Positions 13,332 to 26,498 of a stretch of DNA of 64,000 nt are shown piece by piece. Numbering within the stretch: position 1 is the first letter of the stretch; each line of letters starts with the position of its first letter. A program made the position numbers and the translations under genes. The stretch comes from Ptychodera flava. Taxonomy: Eukaryota; Hemichordata; Enteropneusta; Ptychoderidae. Where the stretch lies: the NCBI RefSeq assembly GCF_041260155.1, contig NC_091944.1:22307877-22371876 (forward strand). The letters run 5' to 3'. The notes under the pieces were generated by a model, which worked only from the letters and a program-made list of their open reading frames with translations, was not told the DNA's origin and made no database searches.

Positions 13332-15980
13332 TAGTATAATTTATACATGTTGGCGAGAGGTGAGATCCAGATACGACGTTTGAGAAAGAAGAATTCAGTA
13401 CCTTGAAAAGAAACAAGCTGACAACACAGTGACAAGCTGAACTATATAGTACAAATCAACGTTACCCAAAAAGGTTACGTTTCTCTTTATCGAAAATCAC
13501 TGGGAGTAAAGAACGTTGCTATGTTTGAGGTTGCAGGGTTCGGCTCATTATATTTTTCTCGGTTTTGTAACCACCATAGCGGTATACGATAGTACATCGC
13601 ACTGATATTACGACAGAGTGGTGATTAATTATGATGTATTGGATGCACAAACCAGCTAAATTTGAAAAAGATCGTCTGTACCACAGCCTACCAAATATGT
13701 CTTAGCGTGGAGGACCATGTGCCATACACCAGACTCTTGCGTCATATATCAGTATGTTTCTTATCATGAAGCGGGTGAAAAGCATTTGTGGTGACGTATC
13801 ATATTTGAAGGTTTCAGAGTCGTGATAGACTTTGTCAACTTCAGAAATGTTGCATTTTCTCTGGTCAAATAACTTTGATCTGTACAATTTTGAGAAATTC
13901 CAGATTATACAGTGTTCATTGTGTTGACAACGTACTTGATTGCTCATTTTACGTGCTGTCTCTTCGCATAGAAAGCAAGACGGTTAGGATAAGTCTTGAG
14001 TTGTAAGACCAAGAGGGTCACCTTACCACGCTCGACAAGTGTTCATTTGACAAAATGAATTTACTTGAAAGTGTGAATGCTTTCTTTCAGCATTCGGGCA
14101 GAAAAGGTTAACACGGCTTTTATATCTACACGTCAAGTTAATGCACGTTTTCGTTGCTCACAAATCAATTACGCTGCTATTTTATCATTACACACAAAAA
14201 AAAACCCCAACAAAAACAAAACACAAACAAACAAACGCATAATCACCCAGAATGCAGTGTACGATCTACTCCCAAATACATGCCTTCAAGGGATTACTTA
14301 AAAAGTGAGAAATATTGTGGGCAACATTAACGTAAGGATTCAATCACAGACAGAAAATGTCCATACATGTGTGGGATTGATTTTCGAGATAACTCAACAG
14401 GTAGCTAGCCTTTATTGATTGCTTTCCTGTCTTGACACTCGGCACCCGGAGATCCAATTATTGTTCAGTATCACGCCTTAAAAGCTTTCAGAGGCCATTA
14501 CTTCTTGACACGTCTGTATAGGCATGTGTCGAGAATATAATGTCTTTCTCCATTGGAGGCTGAGCACGCACAAGTGCTTATACCCGCTCAGTACTGTGGG
14601 TATTCGGAACTAGACTGGTGTATGTCCTCGTTCGACGCGTCATTCCTTAGACTGTTTATTTCTATTTTCAGAGTTGGCAAATAACCACAATGCAAAGGCA
14701 GGTACATTCCTAACTTAGTTTGCAATTATTTGCCCAGTGGACACGTGGGAATATTTTCTGCGTTCTTGTTTGCTAGGGTCAGAGATAAGGTGAGATGTAT
14801 CGGGTATACTGGATCAGAAACATAGTTTTCAGGGCAGGTGCTATTTTATAGCTCGGGCAAGCCACTTTCCAAAGTGACCTGCCCTGATGCCAAAGTGTAT
14901 TGATGCTGAATTCGAAAACATAGAAAAGCAAGACATTGTGTATTTTCATTCAGAGCAGGTATGTATTACGAAATCAGGGAATCTTTGATTACCAGAATGG
15001 TTAGCTTCATTGATACAAATGTGTCTTTTTTTACGTCGTGCAACTGACGTTTCTCCAACTCAAAGGAAAAAGAAAAAAAAAACTCTTTCAATTTGCTATC
15101 AATTCCCATCCTTTCTCTGAAGCAAACAATCTATCAGCGTTAAAATGCAGGTTTCTCACACTAAATGTCGACATGGTCGCATTGTTTGGATATAACAAAA
15201 TATAGCTGATGTAATTAAATTCGTATACTACGTCTTCAATGCTGTGAAATGTTATAAATCTCCCTCGACTTTGCGATCGCCAGCTTGAATAATACCATGT
15301 CACAACAAAAATGCCGACGAAACACTTTTATTCTGACCGATCAATTTGTCAAGAATGATATATTAACTTTCAATCGTACATATGTAATATTTTCCCCGTC
15401 TATTTTCTTCCGCGTGTGTTATTGAAAGGCACCATTTATTTGATTATCCCGGTAGAAGTCTACATCCGGTGTCTCTTTTCTCGCCGTGACAAGGTGAATT
15501 ACGGGACCGTATATACCATTCAGTGAAAGCTTTTTAAAGCCATTTCATCATAATTGTGTCATAATCAGACGTATAAATCGACTTTTATAGGCCAGGGGGA
15601 GTCGTATGTTTTGTGAATAGCGTCCTTTTAAGGCGAACAAAAGCGCTGTCTCGGGTCGTTATTTCTGTCAATTTCGTATTAGTCGGGAAGTCGCTTGTAT
15701 TGGTCAGGCTGTCGAAGCGTGCTGACTGGTTGGCGACACGACAAAATTTGATTTCCTTGTACATGCAGGCAGAACACGTAAAGAGAACGACGACACTTCT
15801 GGTATCTGCCAGACATATGAACTCTCCGAAACTGGTGGCAAATCGGGCGTTAAAACGAGATTTCATTGGCACGCGAAACAAGCATGACCAACATTAAGCT
15901 TATGTGGCTCTGAAGCCGACTCTTACAAATTACTTCAAATCATTGCAAAGAAAATCGCTGAATACATTACGATACTGTCT
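13332..15980. other. intergenic, no gene recognised
   Basis: Open frames at 15585-15881 (minus) and 15613-15897 (plus) overlap each other and neither resembles a known protein. An A-rich stretch (14193-14235) resembles a retroposon tail but has no body I can recognise. Confidence 0.4.
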
Positions 15981-15982
15981 CT

Positions 15983-16306
15983 TTAAGGTAGTATGTGCCT
16001 CGGGGACAGATATTCGGACTCTAAAACTTTACAATACTTTCTTGGTCTACCACTTGTTAAAGCTCATTTTGAAGTTCAAGGAGTAAATAAAGTTTTCACC
16101 AGCTTTTCGTTGGTTAAAATCGATTTTTTTTTATTTTGCTCATAGAGTTAACACATGGATTGTGGCCATTTGTTTCTCCAGTACCAAAATTTGCAAGGAG
16201 ACTCCAATTTTTTTCTTGATTTCAAAAGGACATGGTTTTAAGATACTTGACGAAAGTTCGGGCAAAGAGTGAAATCTTTCGATTTCAAGACGTAAATTAC
16301 CTTTAA
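15983..16306 (+). mobile_element. family A MITE copy A5
   Basis: TTAAGGTAGTATGTGCCTCG at the left and GTAAATTACCTTTAA at the right, with cggggacagatattcggact and agagttaacacatgg inside. Bounded by TTAA at both ends. Confidence 0.8.
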
Positions 16307-16416
16307 TATTTTTTGTACTGCAAGCCGCACAAGATGCTTGCCTAGAGAGGGATACAGTCAGCAATATAAATGACTGTTTTCTGACTTGAAAAATTGGGCC
16401 GAGAATCACGTCGATA

Positions 16417-16484
16417 GCCCAGTGTAAGAGGGGCATATCTCCTATGCTTTTAACACAGGGGATACGCCCCCTCTTGCACTGGGC
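16417..16484. repeat. 68-bp foldback (inverted repeat)
   Basis: The left arm, GCCCAGTGTAAGAGGGGCAT and onward, pairs with the right arm ending CCCCCTCTTGCACTGGGC. About 27 bp per arm with a few mismatches and a short loop. Likely a tiny MITE; no clear target duplication was seen. Confidence 0.7.
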
Positions 16485-16489
16485 CAGCG

Positions 16490-19170
16490 GCGTTACCTTC
16501 AGAAAGCTTTATGACTGATGAAAACAGCAATGTTCACCGATGTATTTCAGAAGTTTCAATTGCTTAATGTTTTATGTGTGTGTCTGCGCATATCGACATG
16601 TGGACTACACTTTCTTGGAATGCTAATTTGTGTGTTTTGAAATACATCTATACCTACCATTCGGCTCACCGACTGTCTGTATCTGTTCATCATAACTGTT
16701 CACAAATGAATTGAAGTGTCGGGAAATAAAATCGTAAACAAAACAATGCACTCAACAGACAAACATGCTTTGTTGACAAGTTAAATACTGGGTATTTTGT
16801 GCAAGGCAATGGATAACAGTTTTATTTGATACATGGAAGAAAAATATTGATGCAAATGATAATGATAAGGATTTGCTGTTATTGGAACTTCGGTAGGTGT
16901 TTTAACGTGGTGACGCATATTAATTTTCTCAGGGACTTAACAATAATGAGCCCCAGACATGCTCTACGCTGCACTGTTCCAGAAATGTTAAGAAACCTGA
17001 AAGTGTGAATTTTGAAACGTTAGAAACGATGTTGAAGGAAAATGTGAAAAGCTATCATTGACTTCTGGTATTTCTTACCATCATTTGCATTTAGGTATGG
17101 GGTGACATTGCCCCTCGTAACAATTAAATTTTAATAGCCAGCATTGCCAATGACATTATATGCAGGTGCCTTCAAACGGCTCAAATTTAAAGATACCCCT
17201 CCGCATTTCTTGACACACTACAGCACATCCAGATTAACGAAGAGAGGTGTCTAATTTATAAAGACTCCAGAAAGCTTTCGTTCCGAGAAAATTCACTCAC
17301 TCGCATACCTGTTGCCATCTTCTATAATGACTTTGAATTCATAATAAGCCCCTATCTTCGAAGTCTGACGACTTAACCGTCATAATTTTACACAACGTTT
17401 ACCGTGGGGAATGTACGCAAACGGAAAAAAAACATTCAGAGAACGTGGAAAAAAGAGTCAGTGTCGCGTAAGTGTTTCATTCGCAACAAAAAACTACTTT
17501 ATATTTCTCCTCACGCATTCGTCTTGCGGAAAAACACATTCCATTACATGACATCTTGCTAACAAAGATACTTTGACGTTCGATATAAGATGTGCGAGAA
17601 AAGCAAGTGTGCTTGAAGTTAACGATATTCTGAAAAAAAAAATGATTATGTCATTTTCTGACACGGAAAAGAGCGGGAAGAAAATTTACCGAGATAAGTG
17701 AATTGCTACAAAATAACGAGGAAAAGCAGTTTCCTGCGGGTGATCGTTTCACAGTTTACTGAACACAGCCATTGCACCGTGTAACCACGCGTTGAGTTAC
17801 ACCACAGTTGACATTTGCAGGCAACGTCGACCGGCAATCTAATTAAAATCAGAATAAAATTCGATTGAAACTTTCTATAATATTGTTCTGCCTTTCTCGT
17901 CCACTCTCTGCGCCTTCCATCAACAAACACGAACATACCTGGGAAAAACAAAAGAGGAAGAATGCAAGCCAACTCCCGGGCCTATATGTGAATTCAATTA
18001 GATGGCGACAATAGTGTGCATTGGTCCACCGACCAATGGCGAGGTTTCCAGTTTAATAAATGGACCATAATATCAAATTACAGATGAAAATTGTGATGAA
18101 AGGCCAAACTATTATGCCTCACGGAATGTTAAGTTATTATAAAAATATAAATGCTGGTATACATATTTATTAATGTACACGCACGCGCAGAGCTCTGATG
18201 TCGACGTCTACTATCAAAGTGATAACAAATTTCGGTTACAAACATCAACCTTGTAATCCGATTTTTCTTCGAAATTTCTTTAGGCTAGTCAGGAATGGGC
18301 CACGGGCCTCGAAGACTTAAGCTTTTGCTCAAACTTTACTCAACAAAATTTCAACCGTTCCACATTCTCCAAGAGCTTCAAAATGAGCCCCACAGAAAAA
18401 AAAATTGTAAAAATTTGAGGTCCGAATATCTGTCCCTGAGGCACAAATACTTAAATCGGGCCTGTCGATGTTAAATCTTCATGTAGTTCATTTCGTTCAG
18501 GTGTCCGTTGAAGACTTTACAGCGAGTTTGATGCGATCTCAGATCTGGATTTTTGGATATTGAAAGAGAGTGGGTGGTCAATTGCTCATGTCACAACTTT
18601 TATGTCTAAAAACAATTATTTCACAGGCATAACATTAAAACTCAAGCGGAACATAAGTTACTGTGCTTATTTCTGTTGAGAATTTCGGATAATCCAGATC
18701 TTGCAACCATGTGGGAATTGTGTGTGTGTTCGTGTAGTTCTCTTTGTTTTCGCCAAAAAATGAAACTGTAAAGTCCCACTCGAATTTCTTATAGTTGCGA
18801 ACCCACAAGAAACGTTTAAATTTTCCGATACATTTTCCGTACTAACACCAACGATGGTGAAAAAGTGTCGTTATAAACGCACAGTACACGATCGCGAATT
18901 GTTGCGTGGGAGTCGCATCACGCTTGTGCTCGAGCACGGTCCCTCCACGAAACTGTGGCTCGAGTCACGACCTGCTCTCTTCAAACTGACGAAACTCGAT
19001 AAAATACGCAACGGATTAACTTGTGTGCCGTAACAACTTTAATCTACTGAAATGGTCGTCAGTTTTTCACTCTGTAAATTATAGCAGCACCTTCAGGCAC
19101 GAATAACACAAGCTTATATGTATCCTGATGTCCTTGTTGGTTTGTTTTTGGAATTGAAGTCAACATAAGT
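16490..19170. other. intergenic, no gene recognised
   Basis: Contains one internally deleted family A copy (18292-18455). No coding exon could be supported. Confidence 0.45.
18292..18455 (-). mobile_element. family A MITE copy A6 (internally deleted)
   Basis: The two outer parts are present (cgaagacttaagcttttgctc and gtccgaatatctgtccctgag). The middle, including the gagttaacacaggga core, is missing. Confidence 0.7.
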
Positions 19171-19174
19171 TGCC

Positions 19175-19739
19175 TTAGGGGGCCTGTGGCTTTAATGGTT
19201 TTGTGAACTGCTATGTTCTGTATCTCAATAGCAAGTTATTGTTCTACTCCCCAAAACATGTTGAAACACCCACTATTCAGCTCATAAAACAGTTCGTATA
19301 CGTGTAAACTGCACTGTTATTGTTGACATTTGAATTCTAGTCCGGACCAGATTTCACGTGCCAACGATAACAATGCAATATACACATGTACAGGCTGAGT
19401 TGACAAGCTTAAAGGGAAACAGTCGTCGGAACTGCGCGTGTGCGAGTTTCTTGCCTACAAACAATCCGTGTCGTGCACGATATCTAGATGCACTTCATCA
19501 TCATAGCTGCAACATTTTAACGATGTATGTAGATTATGACAAACATGTTTTAACTTTCATTAATCACAATCGTACCTTGGATACACTTTTTAAGACCTTT
19601 GAGCGCAGTTCCGACGATCGTATCCCTTTAATATGAATTATCAACACGTTTTGGGGAGTAGAACAAGCAGTTGTTGCTGACGTACAAAATAAAATATTGG
19701 GAAAAAAAACACCCAAAGCCACAGCTACTGACCCTTTAA
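19175..19739. mobile_element. family C element carrying a nested family B MITE
   Basis: Outer arms are inverted: ttgttctactccccaaaaca on the left answers gttttggggagtagaacaag on the right. The right end is CACAGCTACTGACCCTTTAA. In the middle is a near-palindrome around TTGAATTCTAGTCCGGACCA. A 223-bp family B element (19409-19631) sits within it. Noncoding. Other family C copies are at 24830-25100, 25552-25893 and 42083-42287. Confidence 0.7.
19409..19631. mobile_element. family B MITE, intact ends
   Basis: Begins TTAAAGGGAAACAGTCGTCG and ends CGACGATCGTATCCCTTTAA. The inverted repeats are about 29 bp (one further arm: GGAACTGCGC against GCGCAGTTCC). TTAA at both ends fits a TTAA target duplication. 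It interrupts family C, so it is the younger of the two. Confidence 0.8.
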
Positions 19740-20584
19740 AACTGTCAATGAAAAACCCAAACTAACTAACTCACCAACTCAGAAGCCTGCCTGCTAATCT
19801 TTTAAACTGTTCATGAGTATATACAACATTCATTAAACAGCGATTTGAATGACAGAACAATGCCAAAGACCACATCTGAAGTAGTTACTATATTTGCTGT
19901 CTGATTTACTGGTTGGAATATTCAGATAATGCAGGGCGGTTGCATGATTTCAAAGCACGCGAAATTCCGTTCTTCATCGTTTGATGCGTGCTTATTGGAT
20001 AATTAATATTCTTCCCAAGAGGTCGAGTTTTGTTCAGGCCGTCTTTGAATTCAGAACGCCGTATGCCACAATTATGTTGACGCTGCCAATTACCGTGCGA
20101 AAAGTCCCCGTGTATCGATGTAATCCCTGGAGTTATTTCTCAAGTACGCTGGACTGAATCATAACAGAGCAGCCGTTCTTACAAAGTCAACTGTTAAAAA
20201 TTATCGTCTGCGAAATTTGGTCATAAACACGAAAGCCACGCTACAATCAGAACTTACCAAATCGAGCGCGTATATGCGGCACATTCGTGCCACATACCAG
20301 TCACGATAAATTAGGTCAATTGCTTCTTCACTGTTGGGCAATTATCAAACTGAATTATCATCTCTAACGTATTTTCTTGTCTGACTGTAAAAACTCTTCT
20401 CATACCGTTTGAATGTATTGAATGTCCAAACTGTGTAGAAAAGCATTCAAAAAGTGGAGCGTGGAAGTTAGAAATATGCAGATGGGTGATAATGCAGCGA
20501 GAGGCAGACATATATATTAGACGGACAAGAGAAAAGAGATCAAGAACAGACAAACCTGGTGCAATCACCAATGGCATATCAACA

Positions 20585-22135
20585 ATTTGAATTCAATTCA
20601 ATTTATTTCAGTACTTACGGCCTCCGGCCAATATGTACAAACAGTAACAGTAATGTGGATGCAGATCGCTGGTCAAATGCAATAATTACATCCGGAGAAA
20701 AAGAACTTATATACAAATAAATAAGTGTTAGCAAAGACAACTCCAACAAAGAAAGCGATTGCGATGCTGTATGGGTATATGCATACGCATCGATGGTAAG
20801 CTCACTCCCACGTTTTGTTGCTAGAAAAATAATGTTACTCAGTTTCCTCAATGCGGCAGTATTTTAAGATGACCAAAGTATCTTGAATTTGTACATTACA
20901 GGCGGGTTAAAAATAGGAAGAAATGTAGCTAGCTTTCAAGTCATTATGGGTTGGACATATAAGTAGGAAATGGTTTGTCCTCAACCGCCTGCAAACTTCA
21001 CAACTCACATAGTCTATCTGGTCTTGGAATATTGTTCAAACGACCTGTATGTCCCAATCATCGGAGAGCGTGCTGATGTTCTAACACAACAAAGGACATG
21101 TCTGAAGGCAGAGTTATTATACCGGTCAAGTACAGTTCTAGTGCCAGCTCCTTTTTAAAGGTCAAATAAAGATAAAGTTTGTTACTGTTGTCGATATCAT
21201 TCACCTAGCACTGTGTATCAATATCACTACACCTTTGTTTGAAGAGCCGTAAAACACGGTTTCATTACCAACCCCTTGTTGTTCCCAGACTTCACCAAAT
21301 CCATAACTCTGTAATAAGTCTTTTATCTCGCTGACCCATGAGTCATAAAGATTTACATCAACCTTTTTTTTGAAATTTATTACATTGGTATACAATTGTA
21401 ATTTTTATTCATTTTCTGAATTCTTAACCAATGTTTGACGATTTTACAATAAATATTTGCTCTCACTGTTGGTCTACCCAACTCCCCTCTCATAACAGTA
21501 ATTGATGTGCTGTTGAACAATTGATGTATATGGCGCATCATCTTGTTGTGGATTATTTTCAATGTCTGGAGCATGGTGAGAGTCCCAGATTTCAGCACCA
21601 TAAAGTACAATGGGGAGTATTTTGCAATCAAACATTTTAAGGGCAATGATAGTAACAGGCCGTGGACCAAATTTATAGAGACAGCTGATCAGACCATACA
21701 AGGCTTTGCTAACTTGTTCACTTAGAGTTTTTTTTGCGCTTGAAACCAACGACCGGTCTAGGAGAGGACAATGCCAAGATAACTATAAAAAGAAGTTACT
21801 GCGACAGGTGGTTATTGTACAACCAGTTCTCATACCTCCTAAGATCGCCACCCCTCCTACAGACTGTGACAATAACTGTGGTTTTACTGGTATTTACAGT
21901 GAGTCTGCACTTTGAACAATAGCGGTATAATTGGTCAAATACACACTGCAACCTTATTTTGAGCTGCTGATGAGAGTAAGGTTGACTGCAAAAAGCAAGT
22001 GCAATGTTTTTAAAAGACCAATTTCGACATCAGAATAATGGTTTGGACTATCTGCTAAAGAGGTTCCTCCATCGTTTACATTGACGCTTAGCGGCTATCA
22101 GAATGTAGCCAAGATAGCTATAAAAAGAAGTTACC
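20585..22135 (-). mobile_element. decayed LINE, 3'-anchored remnant
   Basis: Read on the minus strand, pieces in more than one frame match the C-terminal half of a non-LTR reverse transcriptase. They include YCSKCRLTVNTSKT, then ALYGLISCLYKFGPRPV, LPIVLYGAEIWD, RGELGRPTVRANIYCKIVKH and SYGFGEVWEQQGVGNET, and farther on CELCEVCRRLRTNHFLLICP, a cysteine/histidine-type end. The 3' tail is CGTAAGTACTGAAATAAATT followed by GAATT repeats at 20585. There are several frameshifts and stops, so the copy is dead. A small piece (ctataaaaagaagttac) near 22122 repeats the one near 21783. The exact clade is not assigned. Confidence 0.75.
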
Positions 22136-22149
22136 TTGCGTCAATAATG

Positions 22150-24830
22150 AATGGTTTAAACTGAGAAAAAAAGGAGAAGAAATTAATCATTCATTATCAA
22201 GACACATAGAGCGTCATAGATGACGTCAAATGCCCGTCAAATACACGCCTAATATTAAACAATTGTAAATTTTTAATCCAAACGTGCGTACTGATAGTAT
22301 ATTGATCGTTGAGGTAGTAGAAACAGCAAACACCGCTCATTGTTAGTGTGCAGGCAACGACTTTAGCTCTACGTAATTTCGCAACGTCTCAACACCTATG
22401 CATTGGCATATACCGTAATCGATGATCAGTTTTAAACCTGCAGCGCCAACCATTCCTTCTTGTAAGAGCAGCATGTATTCACTCGTACATACTGTAACAT
22501 TTTTAATCCTGTTGATCTTGGTAGTGGTGAAATCTTGCCCGCCCCCCGAGCTTTGGCAAGAAATCCTTTACTGAGAAATTAAAAAAAAAACGGATATAAA
22601 TACATCAGTGGTATACTTTAACAAATAATTGTGTGCAATAAGAATACTTAATTTGGCCTTTTTAGACCGAGATTATGCGTGAAAATTATCACATTCTAGT
22701 GATATAGAATATTTATCAAGTTTATCTGATAAGAGAACTTGAAAATTCAATTTTCAACATTCATCAATTTTACACATTGACCTTAACCTTAAATGACCGT
22801 ACACAGTACACAATACATATCGATTTTAATCGACCAAATTCAAAGGCAATTACTAACCATTAGGGCATTCTTTCCCATTTGTAACTCAATCTCATCTGTG
22901 CGAGGGTGGCTTACTGTTTAAATGGGCCGAGATTGACTGAAATGGCTATCAGTTTCTCAGACATCGCCTTGTCCAGCGATTCTGATAACGATCCAAAATA
23001 GGCATCAGTTGTTGTAGTAGTGCCGTTCACGCGAGACGAAGACGATGGACTTCAAACGTGCAATTTTGTGACTACGCTAAAGATGTTCTTAAAGTCCCAT
23101 TAGCTGTACTTTTTTGCATTTTTCGGCAAGATGGTTCCACATCAAATGCAACTTATGTCAAGATGCTTACCGATATGTGACCACAGAACGATATTCAAAC
23201 ATTGGCGACGAACGCACAACTTAGACTTGAACAACTGAGAAATTCTCGAGTTGCAACTCAAATATGTACGCGCATGCGCTTGAATTTAACCGACCAAATC
23301 CATCACCAACGATTGAAAAAGTTACATTTTCAAGATGGATCACTAATGGGAACCTAAAACACTCTCTTAAGGTTTGACGGTATTATTTTGAAAGTCAAAT
23401 GCAAAAAAGATACAGCTAATAGGCTTTAAGCGTCAAAATATGCCACTGTTCGATCACATTTGCCAGATTCAGATACCTGATCACGACAGATCGGCAAAAT
23501 ATCACCGTGTTTGTGTCGTTGTCAAGGAAACGATACATACACGATGACAGAGCATGATCTGAGAGACAGTCCATTAAAGTCATTACAGCCAAAATATTAA
23601 TGTTTATATCTCATTGGAGGACCAATGTCAGGTGACTTTTCTTTACCGAATTATGTCTGGTTCCTGCATTATAGAAAGCGATCGACCAGGACCAGCCTTC
23701 TGTTTGAGATGTACGATCCCCAATGTATTTTCGAGGGCGTTGAAATAACATTGCAGCACGCAAAGTTTGGGAAAATTTAGGATTCAAGTCGCTGAATCAC
23801 AGGTGAGTGATGGGTACACGATGCTTAGCATCCCGTCATAATTTTTGTGGAGTGATATTCCTAAAGTCACTTAACGAAGGTTGAGGAATCAGAAAACAAA
23901 CAAACAAACAAAAAGACAAGTACGGCAACTTTACCTTATTCAGGATATCGGTAATTCCCATAGGTTGAGGCATTTCGCGAGAAGTAACAAACAAATTCTC
24001 ATACCCGTTAACTTTACGGCATTTCTACAGAGCGGACAAAAATCCGAGCACTTTACACCTGTCAGGAAATGGAAAGCTCGTGAGGTTAATATCTGCCAGC
24101 CATCGGCTCATAAAGCGCTCCGAGGAATCCCCTTTGTAGACTGAAAAAACACCTCTTGAAATATTGTTTGTCCAGACTCCTACGTAACGCAGTAATATTG
24201 ACGAAACGAATAAACATTTAACAGTCTCAGGGGGCAATAAACCTGGCAATTTGCAGGAATTCCAGGAAATGTTACTCGGCACACGTGGAAAATATCGGTG
24301 GCATGGGAAAAATGTGAAGTTTGATTATTATGGTTACCACGAATCGCGTAATGTATTTTTAAAGAGCAGGTTTATACGGTACGTCTGTTGCCCTGTGCAC
24401 CGAGCGGGACTCTCGTCGACGTTACTTTTAACATCATTTCTTGTTAATGCTATTTTCTTTCCAGTGAATAGCGTGGGAAATTCAATAGCGCTGCTCTATA
24501 AGTAAACTCCCTGGACCGACTTACACTTCGTAATTCGCTGTGCGGATTTCCTATATTCCTGCCGTATTGTCAAATTCGCACCGTGCACCATTGTGAGTGA
24601 CAAAAACCGATTTTACACCGACGCTGCTAGCTCATTTTTATACAGAAAATTACTTCTTTCAAGGATATTCCCCATCGATTCTGGCGTGTAAAACCCCGTC
24701 TGTTGCCACTCTATTTCTTCTTCCCTTAAAAAGGACGTTCATTAAGAATATTTTGTCTCCTCAGTTATCCCACCAAGTAAGCTTACTTGTTTCTTTATGT
24801 CGAGCTCGAGCCCCACATTGAAATTGAAAA
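22150..24830. other. intergenic, no gene recognised
   Basis: No domain, repeat or RNA gene recognised. The short open frames at 23881-24505 have no known similarity. Confidence 0.4.
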
Positions 24831-25100
24831 GCTATATGATGATTTTCGTCCCTTATTTTTGTTGCAAGTGTCAATTACAGTTTCTTGTACTTCTCCCGCA
24901 GCATGTTGATAGAGAGGGTATACATGTACAGCTTGTCATCTAAGCCTGTACATGTGTAAACTGCACTAGACGCTGTGCTGACAAGCTAAACTGCTGCTGT
25001 TTCAACATGTTTTTGGGGAGTAGAACAAGAATTCGCCACTGACTTACAAAATAAATATAGCGAAATAAAATATTAAAGTTACAGCTACTGACGTTCTTAG
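24830..25100. mobile_element. family C copy
   Basis: Contains agcctgtacatgtgtaaact and tttttggggagtagaacaag, and ends at aaagttacagctactgac. The left end is worn and the central palindrome is lost. Confidence 0.6.
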
Positions 25101-25551
25101 AATAGCGGAAGAATTACACGGGCTATGTCACTGAGTTCAACGAATGAATAGTTTATCGACAATTTCATTCCCTTTTTCTCTGTATAAGAGGTCTAATCGC
25201 CATGGGCAGCAATAAAATTGGGCTAAACCATGGTATAGTGACAGGGCTGACAACGTTTATTGAAAAGCAAATCTGGAGTGACATGCATCAAGAAGTGACT
25301 CAACAAAACAGACTGGATAACTCCTGAGTTTGTGATTCCATTTCAGAGGTCGGGAACTTTGCCAGCTGCGTCATCTGTCGTAAAATCCCTGATTCAAAGC
25401 TTGGCCGAGAAGAGCATCGGCGCAGTTTTCAGAATTAGCTTTCTGGATTCAACTGAAGACTTGACACGCCTTTGAAATGTAAGTATCGCATCATATAGGC
25501 CCGTATGAGGAAAACTTGTGTTTCTTTTAACTCCATCTAGATGGCATTATC

Positions 25552-25893
25552 TTTAAAGGGGCCAGTAATGCTAACGTTTGATTTTTTTTTCACTATTTTT
25601 GTTTTAATGTCAACAATAATTTCTTGTTTTACTCCAAAAGGCACGTTGATATACACAGTATTCAGCTTGTCAACTCAGCCTGTACATGTATAGAATGTAT
25701 TGCCATTTTCGACATATGAATTCTGGTCCGGACTAGAATTCAAATGTAAACAATAAAATTGCATTTTACACAATAGGCGCTATGTTGACAATGAAAGTAG
25801 TGGATGTTTCAACATGCTTCTCGGAGTAAAACAAGAACTTACAATAGACATAATACAAAACAAAAATAATGAAAACCCATCAATACGCGCCTC
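25552..25893. mobile_element. family C copy, right end lost
   Basis: The left end is TTTAAAGGGGCCAGTAATGC. A clear central palindrome runs 25718-25741 (GAATTCTGGTCCGGAC and onward), followed by the right arm through ggagtaaaacaagaactt. It stops where family A copy A7 begins, so the right terminus is missing. Confidence 0.7.
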
Positions 25894-26240
25894 AGAACTG
25901 AAAGACTAAAAAGCTTTTCTCAAACTTTTCTCGATGAAACTTTCGTCCATTCTCTTACAAAATCAAGAATGAAATCCGGGGTCATCGGCAAATTTGGTAC
26001 AAGAAACAAATTCTGACATTTGCCGATATTTGAAATGGGCCGCCGGCCATCTTTGTGTTAACTCTCGGAGAAAATTTAAATTTTCGATTTTCACAAAACT
26101 AAGACGGTGAAAATGTTTCTGACTCGTAGAACCTCAAATTGAGCCCCCCCCCCCCCCCAAAAAAAAAGCGGTAGGCCAGAAAATAATTTGGAAAATTTGA
26201 GAATCCGAATATGTGTTCCCGAGGCGCATTCTACCGTAAA
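25891..26240 (-). mobile_element. family A MITE copy A7
   Basis: acgcgcctcagaactgaaag at the left, cttacaaaatcaagaatg and tgtgttaactctcgg inside, and cgaggcgcattctaccgtaa at the right. An internal C run (26143-26158) expands the gagcccc motif. Confidence 0.8.
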
Positions 26241-26498
26241 TACAATATCTGTGACTTGATAAGTTAATGTTTGCCAGGATCATAGCGAGCGACAATAAGA
26301 TTCCATGTAGCCACTTTTCCGGAAAAGGCATGTTACCGAAAACAAAATCTGACCTGTACACTTCTGCACAAAAAACGACAAAAGCCACAAATAACAGAAC
26401 ATATGAATACACGGAGGGACGCGAGCTTTGACGTTGCAAATCTATCACACCCACTTACATTATTCTGGCAATGTCCTAGTTTTAGATATTCATTAATA

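Noticed and set aside
13234-13416. Poly-aspartate open frame on the minus strand
   Set aside because: It is the ATC microsatellite read in one frame; no flanking coding signal.
15585-15897. Overlapping plus and minus frames of 94-98 codons
   Set aside because: Neither resembles a known protein and they overlap almost fully, as expected by chance.
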